A program made the position numbers and the translations under genes. Under the pieces are notes generated by a model. The model saw only the letters and a program-made list of their open reading frames with translations. It ran no database searches and had not been told where the DNA came from. This document shows, in pieces, positions 15,890 to 24,076 of a stretch of DNA of 24,306 nt. Origin of the DNA: Bacilli bacterium (GTDB taxonomy: Bacteria > Bacillota_I > Bacilli_A > RFN20 > CAG-288); contig CAAFJQ010000135.1 in assembly GCA_900763245.1 (NCBI GenBank), positions 1-24,306 on the forward strand, given 5' to 3'. Each line of letters starts with the position of its first letter. The stretch's first letter is position 1.

Positions 15890-16774
15890 TTAGTAGTTGG
15901 CTTTGTCAACAGAACCGAAGAGTCTGATCTTCTCTTCGACCTTGTCGCAGATAGCCTGATAGCCCGGCTTGAGAAGCTTTCTAGGATCATAACCCTTTTC
16001 CTTGTTCTCAGCAGTCGGATCAGCCTTGCCAGCAGCACAATAATCGATTGTGGCCTGAGCGAAGACTAACTGGCAGTCAGTGTTGACATTGATCTTGCTG
16101 ACACCATCGTGGATGGCATGGACGATCTGATCATCCGGGATGCCTGTTCCGCCATGTAAGACAAGAGGAATGTAGTTTGTGGCCTTGTTGATCTTATCAA
16201 GGGCATCAAAATGAAGTCCCTTCCAATCTACAGGATAGATACCATGGATATTTCCGATACCGGCAGCCAAGAAATCGACACCGAGATCGACGATTTTTTT
16301 GCATTCTTCCGGATCAGCGACTTCACCGTCGGCAGTGATGCCGTCTTCGGTTCCGCCGATAGCACCGACTTCAGCTTCGATGCTCATTCCGTGGTCGTGG
16401 GCAAGCTTGACCAATTCAGTGGTCTTTTCGACATTCTCTTCGAAAGGAAGACTGGAACCATCAAACATGATGGAACTATAGCCGGCTTCAACACAGGCTT
16501 TGGCTGCTTCATAATTGCCGTGGTCGAGATGGAGGGCGACAGGAACAGTGATTCCTAAGGCTTTGTCCATGGCTTTGACCATAGCAGCAACGACAGCATA
16601 GCCACCCATATACTTAGCAGCACCCATGGATGTTGCGATGATAACAGGGCTATTGAGCTTCTGTGCGGTCAAAAGGATAGCTTTTGTCCATTCAAGGTTA
16701 TTGGTGTTGAAGTGGCCAACAGCATAATGTCCTTTCTTTGCGGCTTGTAACATTCTAGTAGCATTTACAATCAT
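15890..16774 (-). CDS. fba: Class II fructose-1,6-bisphosphate aldolase
   Basis: Zinc-dependent glycolytic enzyme that cleaves fructose-1,6-bisphosphate to dihydroxyacetone phosphate and glyceraldehyde-3-phosphate. The 294-residue protein begins with VGHFNTNNLEW (19-29). It shows catalytic D84 beside zinc ligand H85 (HLDHG), E133 and E135 (SIEAEVGAIGG), H177 (IGNIHG) and H207 (VLHGG). KINVNTD is the phosphate-binding segment. It is monocistronic, with its own promoter on the minus strand and a bidirectional terminator at its end. A ribosome binding site (AGAGAGG on the minus strand, plus-strand 16786-16791 region) lies about 11 bases before the ATG. Glucose from the maltodextrin operon would pass through this step. 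Confidence 0.96.
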   Translation of the reverse strand: MIVNATRMLQAAKKGHYAVGHFNTNNLEWTKAILLTAQKLNSPVIIATSMGAAKYMGGYAVVAAMVKAMDKALGITVPVALHLDHGNYEAAKACVEAGYSSIMFDGSSLPFEENVEKTTELVKLAHDHGMSIEAEVGAIGGTEDGITADGEVADPEECKKIVDLGVDFLAAGIGNIHGIYPVDWKGLHFDALDKINKATNYIPLVLHGGTGIPDDQIVHAIHDGVSKINVNTDCQLVFAQATIDYCAAGKADPTAENKEKGYDPRKLLKPGYQAICDKVEEKIRLFGSVDKANY

Positions 16775-16805
16775 TTTAAATTGAACCTCTCTTTCAATCG
16801 GGAAT

Positions 16806-16834
16806 ATTGTAGTTACTTTTCACTCAATTTACAA
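16806..16834 (-). promoter_or_regulatory. Sigma-A type promoter of fba
   Basis: On the minus strand, TTGTAA (plus 16829-16834) and TACAAT (plus 16806-16811) are 17 bases apart. The start site should fall near plus 16799, about 25 bases before the ATG. Confidence 0.75.
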
Positions 16835-17244
16835 TCATTATTATCTAGAAGGAAGAAAACAAATATCAAATAGGAATATGGTTTGTGGTTTTTAGACTTA
16901 GCAAGCGGAAGAAAGCTTGAGTTTTTCATGAAAAGGCCAACAGAATCCAATCTATTTCAAACCTATTCTATTTTCATGATATCGATCAATTATCATCGAA
17001 ATATTCAGGATTGAAAAAGATTCAAACAGAAGCTTTTATAAAGAAACTCTAACATTTTGATATGAAAAGAGCTATTTGCCATATCGTAAAGATATCTCTA
17101 TCGGCGAATTGTAAATAAGCAACTTGTTTTGAAACAAAAGTTTTATTTTTTTAAAATTTCCTAGTCTTCCAATCATTTCAAAAGGTAAAAGTTTATTTAA
17201 CGAATTACAATCTTCCGTTATTATTCCGACTATTCAATAAGTTC
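16835..17244. other. AT-rich non-coding region
   Basis: About 410 bases with no convincing gene, tRNA or repeat array on either strand. Stop codons are frequent in all frames and no ribosome binding site with a plausible start is seen. Its base composition resembles 1-332. It may hold distal regulatory sites of the divergent fba and nucleoside-importer promoters, or be relic DNA. Confidence 0.5.
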
Positions 17245-17273
17245 TTTTCATTCATTTTTTTGAATGTTACAAT
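17245..17273 (+). promoter_or_regulatory. Promoter of the nucleoside importer operon
   Basis: TTTTCA (17245-17250) and TACAAT (17268-17273) are separated by 17 bases. Transcription should start near 17280, about ten bases before the riboswitch-like aptamer and about 190 bases before the first gene. Confidence 0.6.
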
Positions 17274-17289
17274 TAGGTTCAGAGAGAAT

Positions 17290-17352
17290 GGATATAGGGG
17301 GCCGATTGTATGGTGGCCCCGTCTCTAGCCTCTACCTAAGTGAGGGCTATCC
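17290..17352 (+). ncRNA. Purine riboswitch-like aptamer (guanine type predicted)
   Basis: A three-way-junction aptamer can be drawn by hand. P1 is GGATA/TATCC (17290-17294, 17348-17352). P2 is GGGGCC/GGCCCC (17298-17303, 17315-17320). P3 is CCTC/GAGG (17329-17332, 17342-17345). L2 holds TATGG and L3 holds ACCTAAG, giving the GG/CC loop-loop contact of the family (17312-17313 with 17335-17336). J2/3 is GTCTCTA against the family GTTTCTA. By xpt numbering, U22 (17295), U47 (17322), U51 (17326) and C74 (17347) are all kept. C74 predicts guanine or hypoxanthine rather than adenine. Departures are C at position 48 (flipped out in known structures), G at 53 and 73, a large L2 and a short P3. The downstream guanosine-type transporter fits. 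Identification was by eye, without a covariance search. Confidence 0.75.
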
Positions 17353-17458
17353 GCCCATCCTAACAAGACATACAGACCTCCGTCAACATGACAAGGATGA
17401 GCGGGCTTACACGAATGATGAAGCTCTATTTTCTCTAAATCATTCATACCAAAGGAGG
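17351..17458 (+). promoter_or_regulatory. Candidate translational expression platform of the riboswitch
   Basis: CCGC, one mismatch and CATCCT (17351-17361) pair with AGGATG, mismatch and GCGG (17394-17404). This stem begins on the two C residues that also close P1, so the two helices compete. Its loop holds CCTCC (17377-17381), fully complementary to GGAGG (17454-17458) in the bmp Shine-Dalgarno, followed by a GTCA/TGAC mini-hairpin (17382-17392). Another 7-bp stem, GAATGAT/ATCATTC (17413-17419, 17439-17445), sits just before the Shine-Dalgarno. No stem is followed by a U-run, so control of translation is more likely than termination. Confidence 0.4.
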
Positions 17459-17469
17459 ATAATCAGAGT

Positions 17470-18582
17470 ATGAAAAAGACTTCAGTTTTGATGGGATTAG
17501 TCAGTTTGGTTGCTATCGCCGGCGGTTTGACTAGCTGCGGCAAGAACAGTGCCGAAATCGCAGTCGTCACAGATGTCGGTCTTTTAAAGGATGGCGGTTT
17601 CAACGAAGGTACCTATAATGGTGCAGTCGAATTCGCTACTTCCGCCAAGAAGACATATCAGTATTATCAGCCTGCCAATGGTGGCGAAGCTACTGATAAC
17701 GATCGTATCGCTGCTATGGAAACAGCCATCAAGAACAATGCCAAGGTCATCGTCGCCCCTGGTTTCTTACAGGCTGCCGCTATGACAAAGGTCGCAAGCG
17801 AAAACCCCGAAGTCAAATTCATCTTCGTCGATGGTTGGACCTTAACTGATGATAAGAAGAATGTCCTTAATAATGTCACTGCTATCACATATAAGGAACA
17901 GGAATCTGGTTTCTTAGCTGGTTATGCCGCTGTCAAAGACGGCTATACCAAATTAGGCGGATGCTTCGGCGGTGGCGGATCCAATCCTGCCTGCAACCGT
18001 TATGCTTATGGTTATGTCCAGGGCATCAACGCAGCCGCAGCTGAACTCAGCAAGCATGTCGAAACCAAGATTTCTTATAAGTTCGGTGAAAACTTCGGTG
18101 CTTCTACCTCATTAGTCACTCAGATGGATGGCTGGTATGCAGCCGGCACTGAAGTTGTCTTCTCCTGCGGCGGATCCATGGTCAACTCCGTCATCACTGC
18201 TGCTGCTAAGACTGAAAAAGGCAAAGTCATCGGTGTAGATACTGATCAGGCTTCCTTAAGCGATAGAGTCATCACTTCCGCTCAGAAGGGCTTAGCCGTT
18301 TCTGTCAAGACCGTTCTCACTCAGATTTACAACAATGAATGGGATGCAAAACTCGGCGGAAAGACTCAGAACTTAGGCGCTGCTGAAGATGCAACTGGTC
18401 TTCCTACTGCTAAGGATTCTTGGAGATTCACAAAGTTCACAACCGAAGAATACAACACCGTCTTCACCAAGATCAAGACTGGTGCTCTTACTCCTGATGC
18501 AACTGTTGCTGAAAACTGCAATGACCAGGCCTTCTGGAACAAAGACGCTTTCACCAACGTCACAGTTACAGTCGAAAGATAA
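17470..18582 (+). CDS. BMP-family nucleoside-binding lipoprotein
   Basis: Predicted surface receptor for purine nucleosides, of the PnrA/BmpA family like NupN of the B. subtilis guanosine importer. The signal peptide ends in lipobox LTSC (Cys23). The family motifs follow in order: TDVGLLKDGGFNEGTYNGA (34-52), KEQESGFLAGYAA (142-154), and the glycine-rich GGCFGGGGSNPACNRYAYGYVQG (163-185), followed by GVDTDQA. Length 370 is typical. The Shine-Dalgarno AAAGGAGG (17451-17458) lies 11 bases before the ATG and is the likely target of the upstream riboswitch. It is the first gene of a four-gene importer operon, with a hairpin separating it from the ATPase gene. The ligand is inferred from family and leader; guanosine, inosine or their deoxy forms are all possible. 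Confidence 0.93.
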   Translation: MKKTSVLMGLVSLVAIAGGLTSCGKNSAEIAVVTDVGLLKDGGFNEGTYNGAVEFATSAKKTYQYYQPANGGEATDNDRIAAMETAIKNNAKVIVAPGFLQAAAMTKVASENPEVKFIFVDGWTLTDDKKNVLNNVTAITYKEQESGFLAGYAAVKDGYTKLGGCFGGGGSNPACNRYAYGYVQGINAAAAELSKHVETKISYKFGENFGASTSLVTQMDGWYAAGTEVVFSCGGSMVNSVITAAAKTEKGKVIGVDTDQASLSDRVITSAQKGLAVSVKTVLTQIYNNEWDAKLGGKTQNLGAAEDATGLPTAKDSWRFTKFTTEEYNTVFTKIKTGALTPDATVAENCNDQAFWNKDAFTNVTVTVER

Positions 18583-18608
18583 TTTTCAAAAAATAGCCTA
18601 GCTGTCAT

Positions 18609-18637
18609 TAGCCCTCTAAATTCGCTTTAGAGGGCTA
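18609..18637 (+). terminator. Intercistronic hairpin between binding protein and ATPase genes
   Basis: TAGCCCTCTAAA (18609-18620) and TTTAGAGGGCTA (18626-18637) form a perfect 12-bp stem with a TTCGC loop. Only TTT, then ATTA, follows, so termination is probably partial. Because the transporter genes continue downstream without another clear promoter, it likely lowers their expression relative to the binding protein. Confidence 0.7.
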
Positions 18638-18666
18638 TTTATTAAAAAGGATTCAGGAGAATCAAT

Positions 18667-20244
18667 ATGGAAAACGAAAACTATGTAATCGAGATGCGAA
18701 ACATCACCAAAGTCTTTCCTGGAATCAAAGCAAATGACAACATCACCTTAAAACTGAAAAAAGGCGAGATTCATGCTTTGCTCGGCGAAAACGGTGCCGG
18801 AAAATCAACTTTGATGAGTGTCCTCTTCGGTCTTTATCAGCCTGATGAAGGCGAAATCTACAGAGACGGAAAGCTTGTCAAGATCAAGGATCCTAACGAT
18901 GCCACCAAACTTGGTATCGGTATGGTCCATCAGCATTTCAAATTGGTTGAATGCTTTACGGTCTTAGACAACATCATCTTAGGTGCCGAAGACAGCAAAC
19001 TCGGTTTTGTCACAAAGAAAAAGGCACGAAAAAAAGTCGAAGACTTGATGGAAAGATACGGATTGAAGGTCGATCTTGACAGCAAAATCCGCGATATCAC
19101 TGTCGGTATGCAGCAGAGAACAGAAATTCTCAAGATGCTCTATCGTGACAATGAAATTCTTATCTTCGATGAGCCGACTGCTGTTTTGACTCCTCAGGAA
19201 ATTGATGAACTCATGAAGACCATGCGCTTCTTAGCAAGCGAAGGAAAATCGATTCTTTTCATTTCCCATAAACTGAATGAAATCATGAAAGTCAGCGATA
19301 CTTGCACCATTCTAAGAAAGGGCAAGTATATCGCCACTTTGACAACAAAAGATACCAACATAGAGGAGCTCGCCTCTTTGATGGTCGGAAGACATGTCTC
19401 CTTCACTGTCGATAAGAAACCGGCAACACCTGGAAAGACAATCCTTGAAGTCGATGATTTATCGATGAAATCCAAGGAAGGTCACAAAGCCGCCTTGAAG
19501 GATGTATCTTTCAGAGTTCATGCGGGCGAGATTGTCACAATCGCTGGTATTGAAGGAAATGGTCAGACAGATCTAGTCGATGCCATCACAGGCCTTTCAA
19601 AAGTTCAGCATGGAAAGATCATTCTTAATGGGAACGACATCACAAAGGGTTCCATCCATAAGAGAATCAAAGATGGTATGTCCCATATTCCAGAAGACAG
19701 ACACAAACATGGTCTTGTTCTTGACTTCAGTCTTGAAGAAAATATGGTTTTGGAGCGTTATAGACAAAAGCAATTCTCTAAAAGCGGATGGATTCGTTTC
19801 AAGAACAGACAGGAAAACGTCGATAGAATCATCTCTGAATATGATGTCCGTTCTTCTTTAGGCGGAAACACAACTGCAAGAAGCATGTCTGGTGGAAACC
19901 AGCAGAAAGCCATTGTTGGCAGAGAGCTTGATAAAGCTCATGACCTCCTTGTTGCAGTTCAGCCTACACGTGGACTTGATGTCGGTGCTATCGACTCGAT
20001 TCATAAGAGAATCATTCAGGACAGAGATGAAGGACATGCCGTCCTTCTCATCTCCTTGGAATTAGATGAGGTCATGAATCTTTCCGACCTTATCTATATT
20101 ATTTATGAAGGTGAAATCGTCGCCTTATTCAAAGGCGGAACCGTCACCAGCGAAGAGATGGGCCTTTATATGGCAGGCGGCAAGAAGATGACAGCTGAAG
20201 AAATAAACGCTGTACTTGAAATGGAGGGTGGAAACAATGACTAA
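18667..20244 (+). CDS. Nucleoside ABC transporter ATPase (two fused ABC domains)
   Basis: Energy-coupling subunit, NupO/YufO-like, 525 residues with two ABC domains. Domain 1 has Walker A GENGAGKST (40-48), a degenerate signature TVGMQQR (145-151), Walker B ILIFDEP (164-170) and switch H201. Domain 2 has a P-loop without Lys, GIEGNGQTD (294-302), a good signature MSGGNQQ (407-413), and VQPTRGLD (431-438) in place of the usual DEPT. This asymmetry, with one complete catalytic site assembled from both halves, is normal for nucleoside and ribose-type importers. An AGGAG ribosome binding site precedes the ATG. The gene overlaps the next start by eight bases. Confidence 0.94.
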   Translation: MENENYVIEMRNITKVFPGIKANDNITLKLKKGEIHALLGENGAGKSTLMSVLFGLYQPDEGEIYRDGKLVKIKDPNDATKLGIGMVHQHFKLVECFTVLDNIILGAEDSKLGFVTKKKARKKVEDLMERYGLKVDLDSKIRDITVGMQQRTEILKMLYRDNEILIFDEPTAVLTPQEIDELMKTMRFLASEGKSILFISHKLNEIMKVSDTCTILRKGKYIATLTTKDTNIEELASLMVGRHVSFTVDKKPATPGKTILEVDDLSMKSKEGHKAALKDVSFRVHAGEIVTIAGIEGNGQTDLVDAITGLSKVQHGKIILNGNDITKGSIHKRIKDGMSHIPEDRHKHGLVLDFSLEENMVLERYRQKQFSKSGWIRFKNRQENVDRIISEYDVRSSLGGNTTARSMSGGNQQKAIVGRELDKAHDLLVAVQPTRGLDVGAIDSIHKRIIQDRDEGHAVLLISLELDEVMNLSDLIYIIYEGEIVALFKGGTVTSEEMGLYMAGGKKMTAEEINAVLEMEGGNND

Positions 20245-21454
20245 GACTAGAAAATCCAATCCTTTTAAGAGAAAAAGAGGACTCCAGTCGTTCTTCTCAT
20301 CCATCACTTCTATTCTCATTGGTTTTATTGTCGGTATCCTCGTAATGCTGATTTGTTCCTTCTTTGTCGAAAACGCTGATTTCGGTCAGGGCATCCTCAT
20401 CTTATTGCAAGGACCTTTCGCTGCCTTAAAGCCAATCAAAGAACTTGGAAACATGCTCTTCTACACAGTTCCGTTGATCTTCACCGGTCTATCTGTCGCT
20501 ATCGCATATAAGACAGGCTTATTCAATATCGGTGCACCAGGTCAGTTCCTCTTAGGTACGATGGTCTCCTTGTTGATTGCACTCAATGTCGATTCCACAG
20601 GAAACAAGACACAAGGTATCTTCGTCTGGATTGCAGCAGTGCTCTGCGGCATGATAGCCGGTGCCTTATGGGGCATGATTCCTGGACTTCTCAAAGCTTT
20701 CTTAGGAATCAACGAAGTCATCATCTGCATTATGACAAACTGGATTGCAGCCAATATGTTCACTTGGGTCTTCACCAACCAACAGCATTTGGTCAACACA
20801 TCCAGCGGTAAATCCGGCTTCCTTATCACAACAGCCGTGACAGGCAATGGCACTCCAGGCTTAGGCATGGATGTCTTATTCAAAGGAAGTTATCTTGACG
20901 GCAGTATCTATTTTGCTATCATCATAGCCATTCTCTTATGGCTTTTGATCAACAAGACCACAATCGGCTATTCCATGAGAGCCTGCGGTCTTAATAAGTT
21001 CTCTGCCAAATATGCAGGTATGAACGATAAGCTCAATCTTGTTCTCGCTATGGCAATCGCCGGCGGCATGGCCGGTTTAGGCGGATGTTTCTATTACCTC
21101 AACCCTGGTATTGAAATCTGCTATACCAGCGTCTATCAGTCGCTTCCTGGATATGGATTTGATGGCATTCCTGCCGCACTCCTTGCAAACTGCAATCCGA
21201 TTGCAGTCATCTTCTCTTCCATCTTCATGCGTTATCTCTACTCCGCAGGCGGAAATCTTCCTAGAAGCAACTTCAACCTTTACTTCTCCAACCTCATTGT
21301 CGCTATCATCATCTACCTTTCCGGCTTCTCCCGTTTCTTTGGCGAAAAGATGCTCGATATCGAAGCTTTTGCCGAAAAGAACAGAAAGAAAAGATACTTC
21401 AAGATTCTTACAACCGGCTTATTAGTGGATAATGTCGCAAAGGAGGGCAAATAA
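20237..21454 (+). CDS. Nucleoside ABC transporter permease (NupP/YufP-like)
   Basis: First permease subunit, 405 residues, of the branched-chain/nucleoside permease family (BPD_transp_2 type). The start at 20237 (MTKTRKSNPF) was chosen because GGAGGG (20222-20227) lies nine bases upstream. It overlaps the ATPase stop codon, consistent with coupling. After a short basic N-terminus come a membrane helix at about 20-42 and around nine more. Family hallmarks are KTGLFNIGAPGQFLLG near residue 95, GINEVIICIMTNWIA near 160, and AGGMAGLGGCFYYLNPG near 275. A second permease gene follows one base after the stop. Together they form the membrane channel for the BMP protein and the double ATPase. Confidence 0.93.
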   Translation: MTKTRKSNPFKRKRGLQSFFSSITSILIGFIVGILVMLICSFFVENADFGQGILILLQGPFAALKPIKELGNMLFYTVPLIFTGLSVAIAYKTGLFNIGAPGQFLLGTMVSLLIALNVDSTGNKTQGIFVWIAAVLCGMIAGALWGMIPGLLKAFLGINEVIICIMTNWIAANMFTWVFTNQQHLVNTSSGKSGFLITTAVTGNGTPGLGMDVLFKGSYLDGSIYFAIIIAILLWLLINKTTIGYSMRACGLNKFSAKYAGMNDKLNLVLAMAIAGGMAGLGGCFYYLNPGIEICYTSVYQSLPGYGFDGIPAALLANCNPIAVIFSSIFMRYLYSAGGNLPRSNFNLYFSNLIVAIIIYLSGFSRFFGEKMLDIEAFAEKNRKKRYFKILTTGLLVDNVAKEGK

Positions 21455-21455
21455 G

Positions 21456-22439
21456 ATGTTCTCAATCGTAATGCAATCGACTATCGCCTGCATGATTCCT
21501 CTTCTTATTGTCGCTTTAGGCGGTGTCTTCTCTGAGCGCAGCGGTATCATCAACCTCGCGCTTGACGGCGAAATGATCTTCGGTGCCTTCATCGGTGCTA
21601 TCTTCTGCAGGGTGATGATCCAGAACAATATCATGGCCGCAACAAGCCAGTGGCTCTTTGTTCTCGCTATGCTTGTCTCTATGGTCGCCGGTATGCTTCT
21701 TTCCCTCTTGTTATCCTTTGCAGCAATCAAGATGAAAGCCGATCAGACTATCGCAGGTACAGCTCTTAACATCTTAGCTCCTGCCATTGTCTGCGCATTC
21801 GGTCTTCTCTTCTTCTCCTCTGAAAAGATCTCCAGCGGCGCCAACTTCGTTCTGACTTCCTCTAGTTATTCCAACAAAGCCTTCTCAAGCGCAGTCGCCA
21901 ACAACAAATTCTTAGGTTTCTTCTTCGATAAAGTCTATATATCCACTTATATCTGCATCATCTTATTCATCCTCTTATCCATCTGGCTCTATAAGAGCAA
22001 GGTCGGAACCCATCTTAGAGCATGCGGCGAACATCCTCAGGCTGCAGACAGTGTCGGTATCAATGTCTATCGCATGAGATACTTAGGAACCTCTATCTCC
22101 GGCGCACTGGCCGGTTTAGGCGGATTTGTCTATATCGCAACAATCGCCGGCACCATCGCTGAGTCTCAAGTCGACGGACTTGGCTTCCTTGCCTTAGCCA
22201 TCATGATCTTCGGTAACTGGAACCCTGTTTTTATCGCCTTAGGTTCTCTTCTCTTCGGCTTCCTCAAGTGCTTAGGCGTCTTAGCTCCTCAGATTCCGTT
22301 CCTTTCCAACCTCAACCTTCCGATGTACTTCTACAACATGATTCCGTATATCATTGTCATCGTCGTTCTCATCATCACACATAACAAATCAGGATGCCCG
22401 AAAGCAGAAGGTATTCCTTACGATAAGGGTCAACGTTAA
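21456..22439 (+). CDS. Nucleoside ABC transporter permease (NupQ/YufQ-like)
   Basis: Second permease subunit, 327 residues. The start at 21456 (MFSIVMQSTIACMIPLL) has AAGGAGGG (21440-21447) eight bases upstream and lies one base past the previous stop. An earlier in-frame alternative at 21432 lacks a ribosome binding site. The family pattern is present: GGVFSERSGIINLALDGEMIFGAF (near 21-45), then GTHLRACGEHPQAADSVGINVYRMRY near 185 and SGALAGLGGF near 217. About eight membrane segments are expected. It ends the importer operon; a terminator follows 20 bases after the stop. Confidence 0.93.
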   Translation: MFSIVMQSTIACMIPLLIVALGGVFSERSGIINLALDGEMIFGAFIGAIFCRVMIQNNIMAATSQWLFVLAMLVSMVAGMLLSLLLSFAAIKMKADQTIAGTALNILAPAIVCAFGLLFFSSEKISSGANFVLTSSSYSNKAFSSAVANNKFLGFFFDKVYISTYICIILFILLSIWLYKSKVGTHLRACGEHPQAADSVGINVYRMRYLGTSISGALAGLGGFVYIATIAGTIAESQVDGLGFLALAIMIFGNWNPVFIALGSLLFGFLKCLGVLAPQIPFLSNLNLPMYFYNMIPYIIVIVVLIITHNKSGCPKAEGIPYDKGQR

Positions 22440-22459
22440 GCTATTCTATATTCATTCAT

Positions 22460-22492
22460 GGTCATCTGAGCTGTTCGCTCAGGTGACCTTTT
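22460..22492 (+). terminator. Rho-independent terminator of the nucleoside importer operon
   Basis: GGTCATCTGAGC (22460-22471) pairs with GCTCAGGTGACC (22477-22488) around TGTTC, 12 bp with one T-G wobble. TTTT follows at once and a further TTTT a few bases later. Confidence 0.88.
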
Positions 22493-22521
22493 CAGTTTTG
22501 TGGAAATTATTGGTTTTCCAA

Positions 22522-22550
22522 GTCAAAGAAAAGGATTCAATGTGTATAAT
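22522..22550 (+). promoter_or_regulatory. Possible promoter of yjjI-yjjW
   Basis: A perfect -10 element TATAAT lies at 22545-22550. At the 17-base spacing the -35 is only GTCAAA (22522-22527), so an activator may be needed. The predicted start near 22557 would give a leader of only about 11 bases containing GAGG (22557-22560). Confidence 0.4.
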
Positions 22551-22567
22551 ATGGATGAGGTATCGTT

Positions 22568-24076
22568 ATGAACAAAACACAAGAAAGCATCTATGAAGTC
22601 ATCACAAGCAATAAGCTGACATATGAGCAGAAACTGAAGAATCTTGCCGGAATCGCGGAAAACGAGTTGGATGTTCTTCCTATCAGTGAAAAGACAGCCT
22701 ATTATTTTTCGACCGGTGCAATCAATGATCTATTTGAAGGTCATGCCCCTTATCGTCCCCGTTATGTGATGCCTGATTATGATAGATACCTGAGAAACGG
22801 TTCTGAATTTCTTCGCGTCAAGCCTCCCAAGACTTTGGATGAGGCGATATTTGCTTTGATGATGCTTTATCATCACGTTCCTTCCATCACTTCATTTCCG
22901 GTCTATTTAGGCTCTTTAGATACACTTCTTGAGCCATACTGCAAAGACTTAAGCGATGATGAGATCAAAGAGAAATTAAGACTTTTTCTTAATTTCTTAG
23001 ACAGAACGATCGATGATTCGTTCTGTCATGCCAATATCGGTCCTGTTGAGACAAGAGTCGGCAATCTCCTTTTGGATGTAGAAGCTGAATTAGAGAATAC
23101 TGTTCCTAATCTCACTATAAAATTTGATAAAGACATCACAAGCGATGCTTTCATGAAAAAAGCGATCATGTGTTCTTTGAAATGCTCCAATCCTGCTATC
23201 TGCAATGATAAAGCAAACAGGGACTATTACAATGGTGGATATGGAATCTCATCCTGTTACAACATCCTTCCTATCAGAGGAGGAAGCTATACGCTGACTA
23301 GAGTCACGCTGACAAAACTGATTGAAGAAACAACTGATATTGAGAAGTTCATCAATGTCGTTCTTCCTGAATGCCTACAGTGTATTGCTGAATACGAGAA
23401 TGAACGCATCCGTTTCTTAGTCGAGAAATCCAACTTCTTCAATTCTTCTTTCTTAGTGAAGGAAGGACTGATCGACAAAGACAGATTTGTTCCGATGTTC
23501 GGTGTCACCGGTCTTGCTGAATGCGTCAACGGATTATTGAAAGACAAGGGCTTGAAATACGGACATGACAAAGAAGCTGATGATTTAGGTGTCAGAATCA
23601 TGGAGAAGATCAAAGAGGTCGTCCATTCTTTCAAGGCCGTCTATACACCTTTGACTGACAATCATTTTGTCCTTCATGCACAGGTCGGATTAGATAGCGA
23701 TATCGGTGTGACAAGCGGTGTCAGAATTCCTGTCGGCGAAGAACCAGATAGTTTCTTCGATCATTTAAGACATAGCGCAAGATATCACGCTTATTTCCCG
23801 GCAGGGGTTGGAGACATCTTCCCAATCGCTGATAATGTCAAACAGAATCCAGATGCACTTCTGGATATTGTAAAAGGTGCATTCGATCTTGGCGTTCATT
23901 ATATGTCCTTCTATTCTGCCAATACGGATTTAGTCAGAATCACAGGATATTTAGTCAAACGTTCTGAGATGGAGAAGTATGATAAAGGCGAGGCTGTCAT
24001 CAAACAGACCACCCATTTAGGAAGTCCGAATTATAAGGTCAACAATTTAAAAGACAGAAAGGTGAGAATGGGATGA
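22568..24076 (+). CDS. yjjI: YjjI-family glycyl-radical enzyme
   Basis: Oxygen-sensitive enzyme of the glycyl-radical superfamily; the YjjI reaction is not established as far as I know. The 502-residue length is typical of YjjI and shorter than pyruvate formate-lyases. The glycyl-radical loop is LVRITGYLV (455-463) with G460 as the radical site, 42 residues from the C-terminus. The candidate thiyl cysteine is C230 in GISSCYNILP. Other family blocks include GPVETRVGN (158-166), FGVTGLAECVNG (311-322) and a YHAYFPAGVGDIFPI stretch (406-420). GAGG lies seven bases before the ATG. It lies downstream of the nucleoside importer terminator, with its own -10 box. The activase gene yjjW starts inside its stop codon (ATGA overlap) but is broken here, so radical installation from this locus is uncertain. 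Confidence 0.92.
   Translation: MNKTQESIYEVITSNKLTYEQKLKNLAGIAENELDVLPISEKTAYYFSTGAINDLFEGHAPYRPRYVMPDYDRYLRNGSEFLRVKPPKTLDEAIFALMMLYHHVPSITSFPVYLGSLDTLLEPYCKDLSDDEIKEKLRLFLNFLDRTIDDSFCHANIGPVETRVGNLLLDVEAELENTVPNLTIKFDKDITSDAFMKKAIMCSLKCSNPAICNDKANRDYYNGGYGISSCYNILPIRGGSYTLTRVTLTKLIEETTDIEKFINVVLPECLQCIAEYENERIRFLVEKSNFFNSSFLVKEGLIDKDRFVPMFGVTGLAECVNGLLKDKGLKYGHDKEADDLGVRIMEKIKEVVHSFKAVYTPLTDNHFVLHAQVGLDSDIGVTSGVRIPVGEEPDSFFDHLRHSARYHAYFPAGVGDIFPIADNVKQNPDALLDIVKGAFDLGVHYMSFYSANTDLVRITGYLVKRSEMEKYDKGEAVIKQTTHLGSPNYKVNNLKDRKVRMG

Noticed and set aside
17264..17473. Open frame of 69 codons across the bmp leader
   Set aside because: It starts at a TTG with no ribosome binding site and covers the riboswitch-like structure. 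The conserved RNA motifs explain the sequence better than a protein does.
18667..20244. Degenerate second ATP site (no P-loop Lys, Gln in place of the Walker B acidic pair) as evidence of an inactive transporter
   Set aside because: This asymmetry is the normal state in nucleoside, ribose and related importer ATPases.
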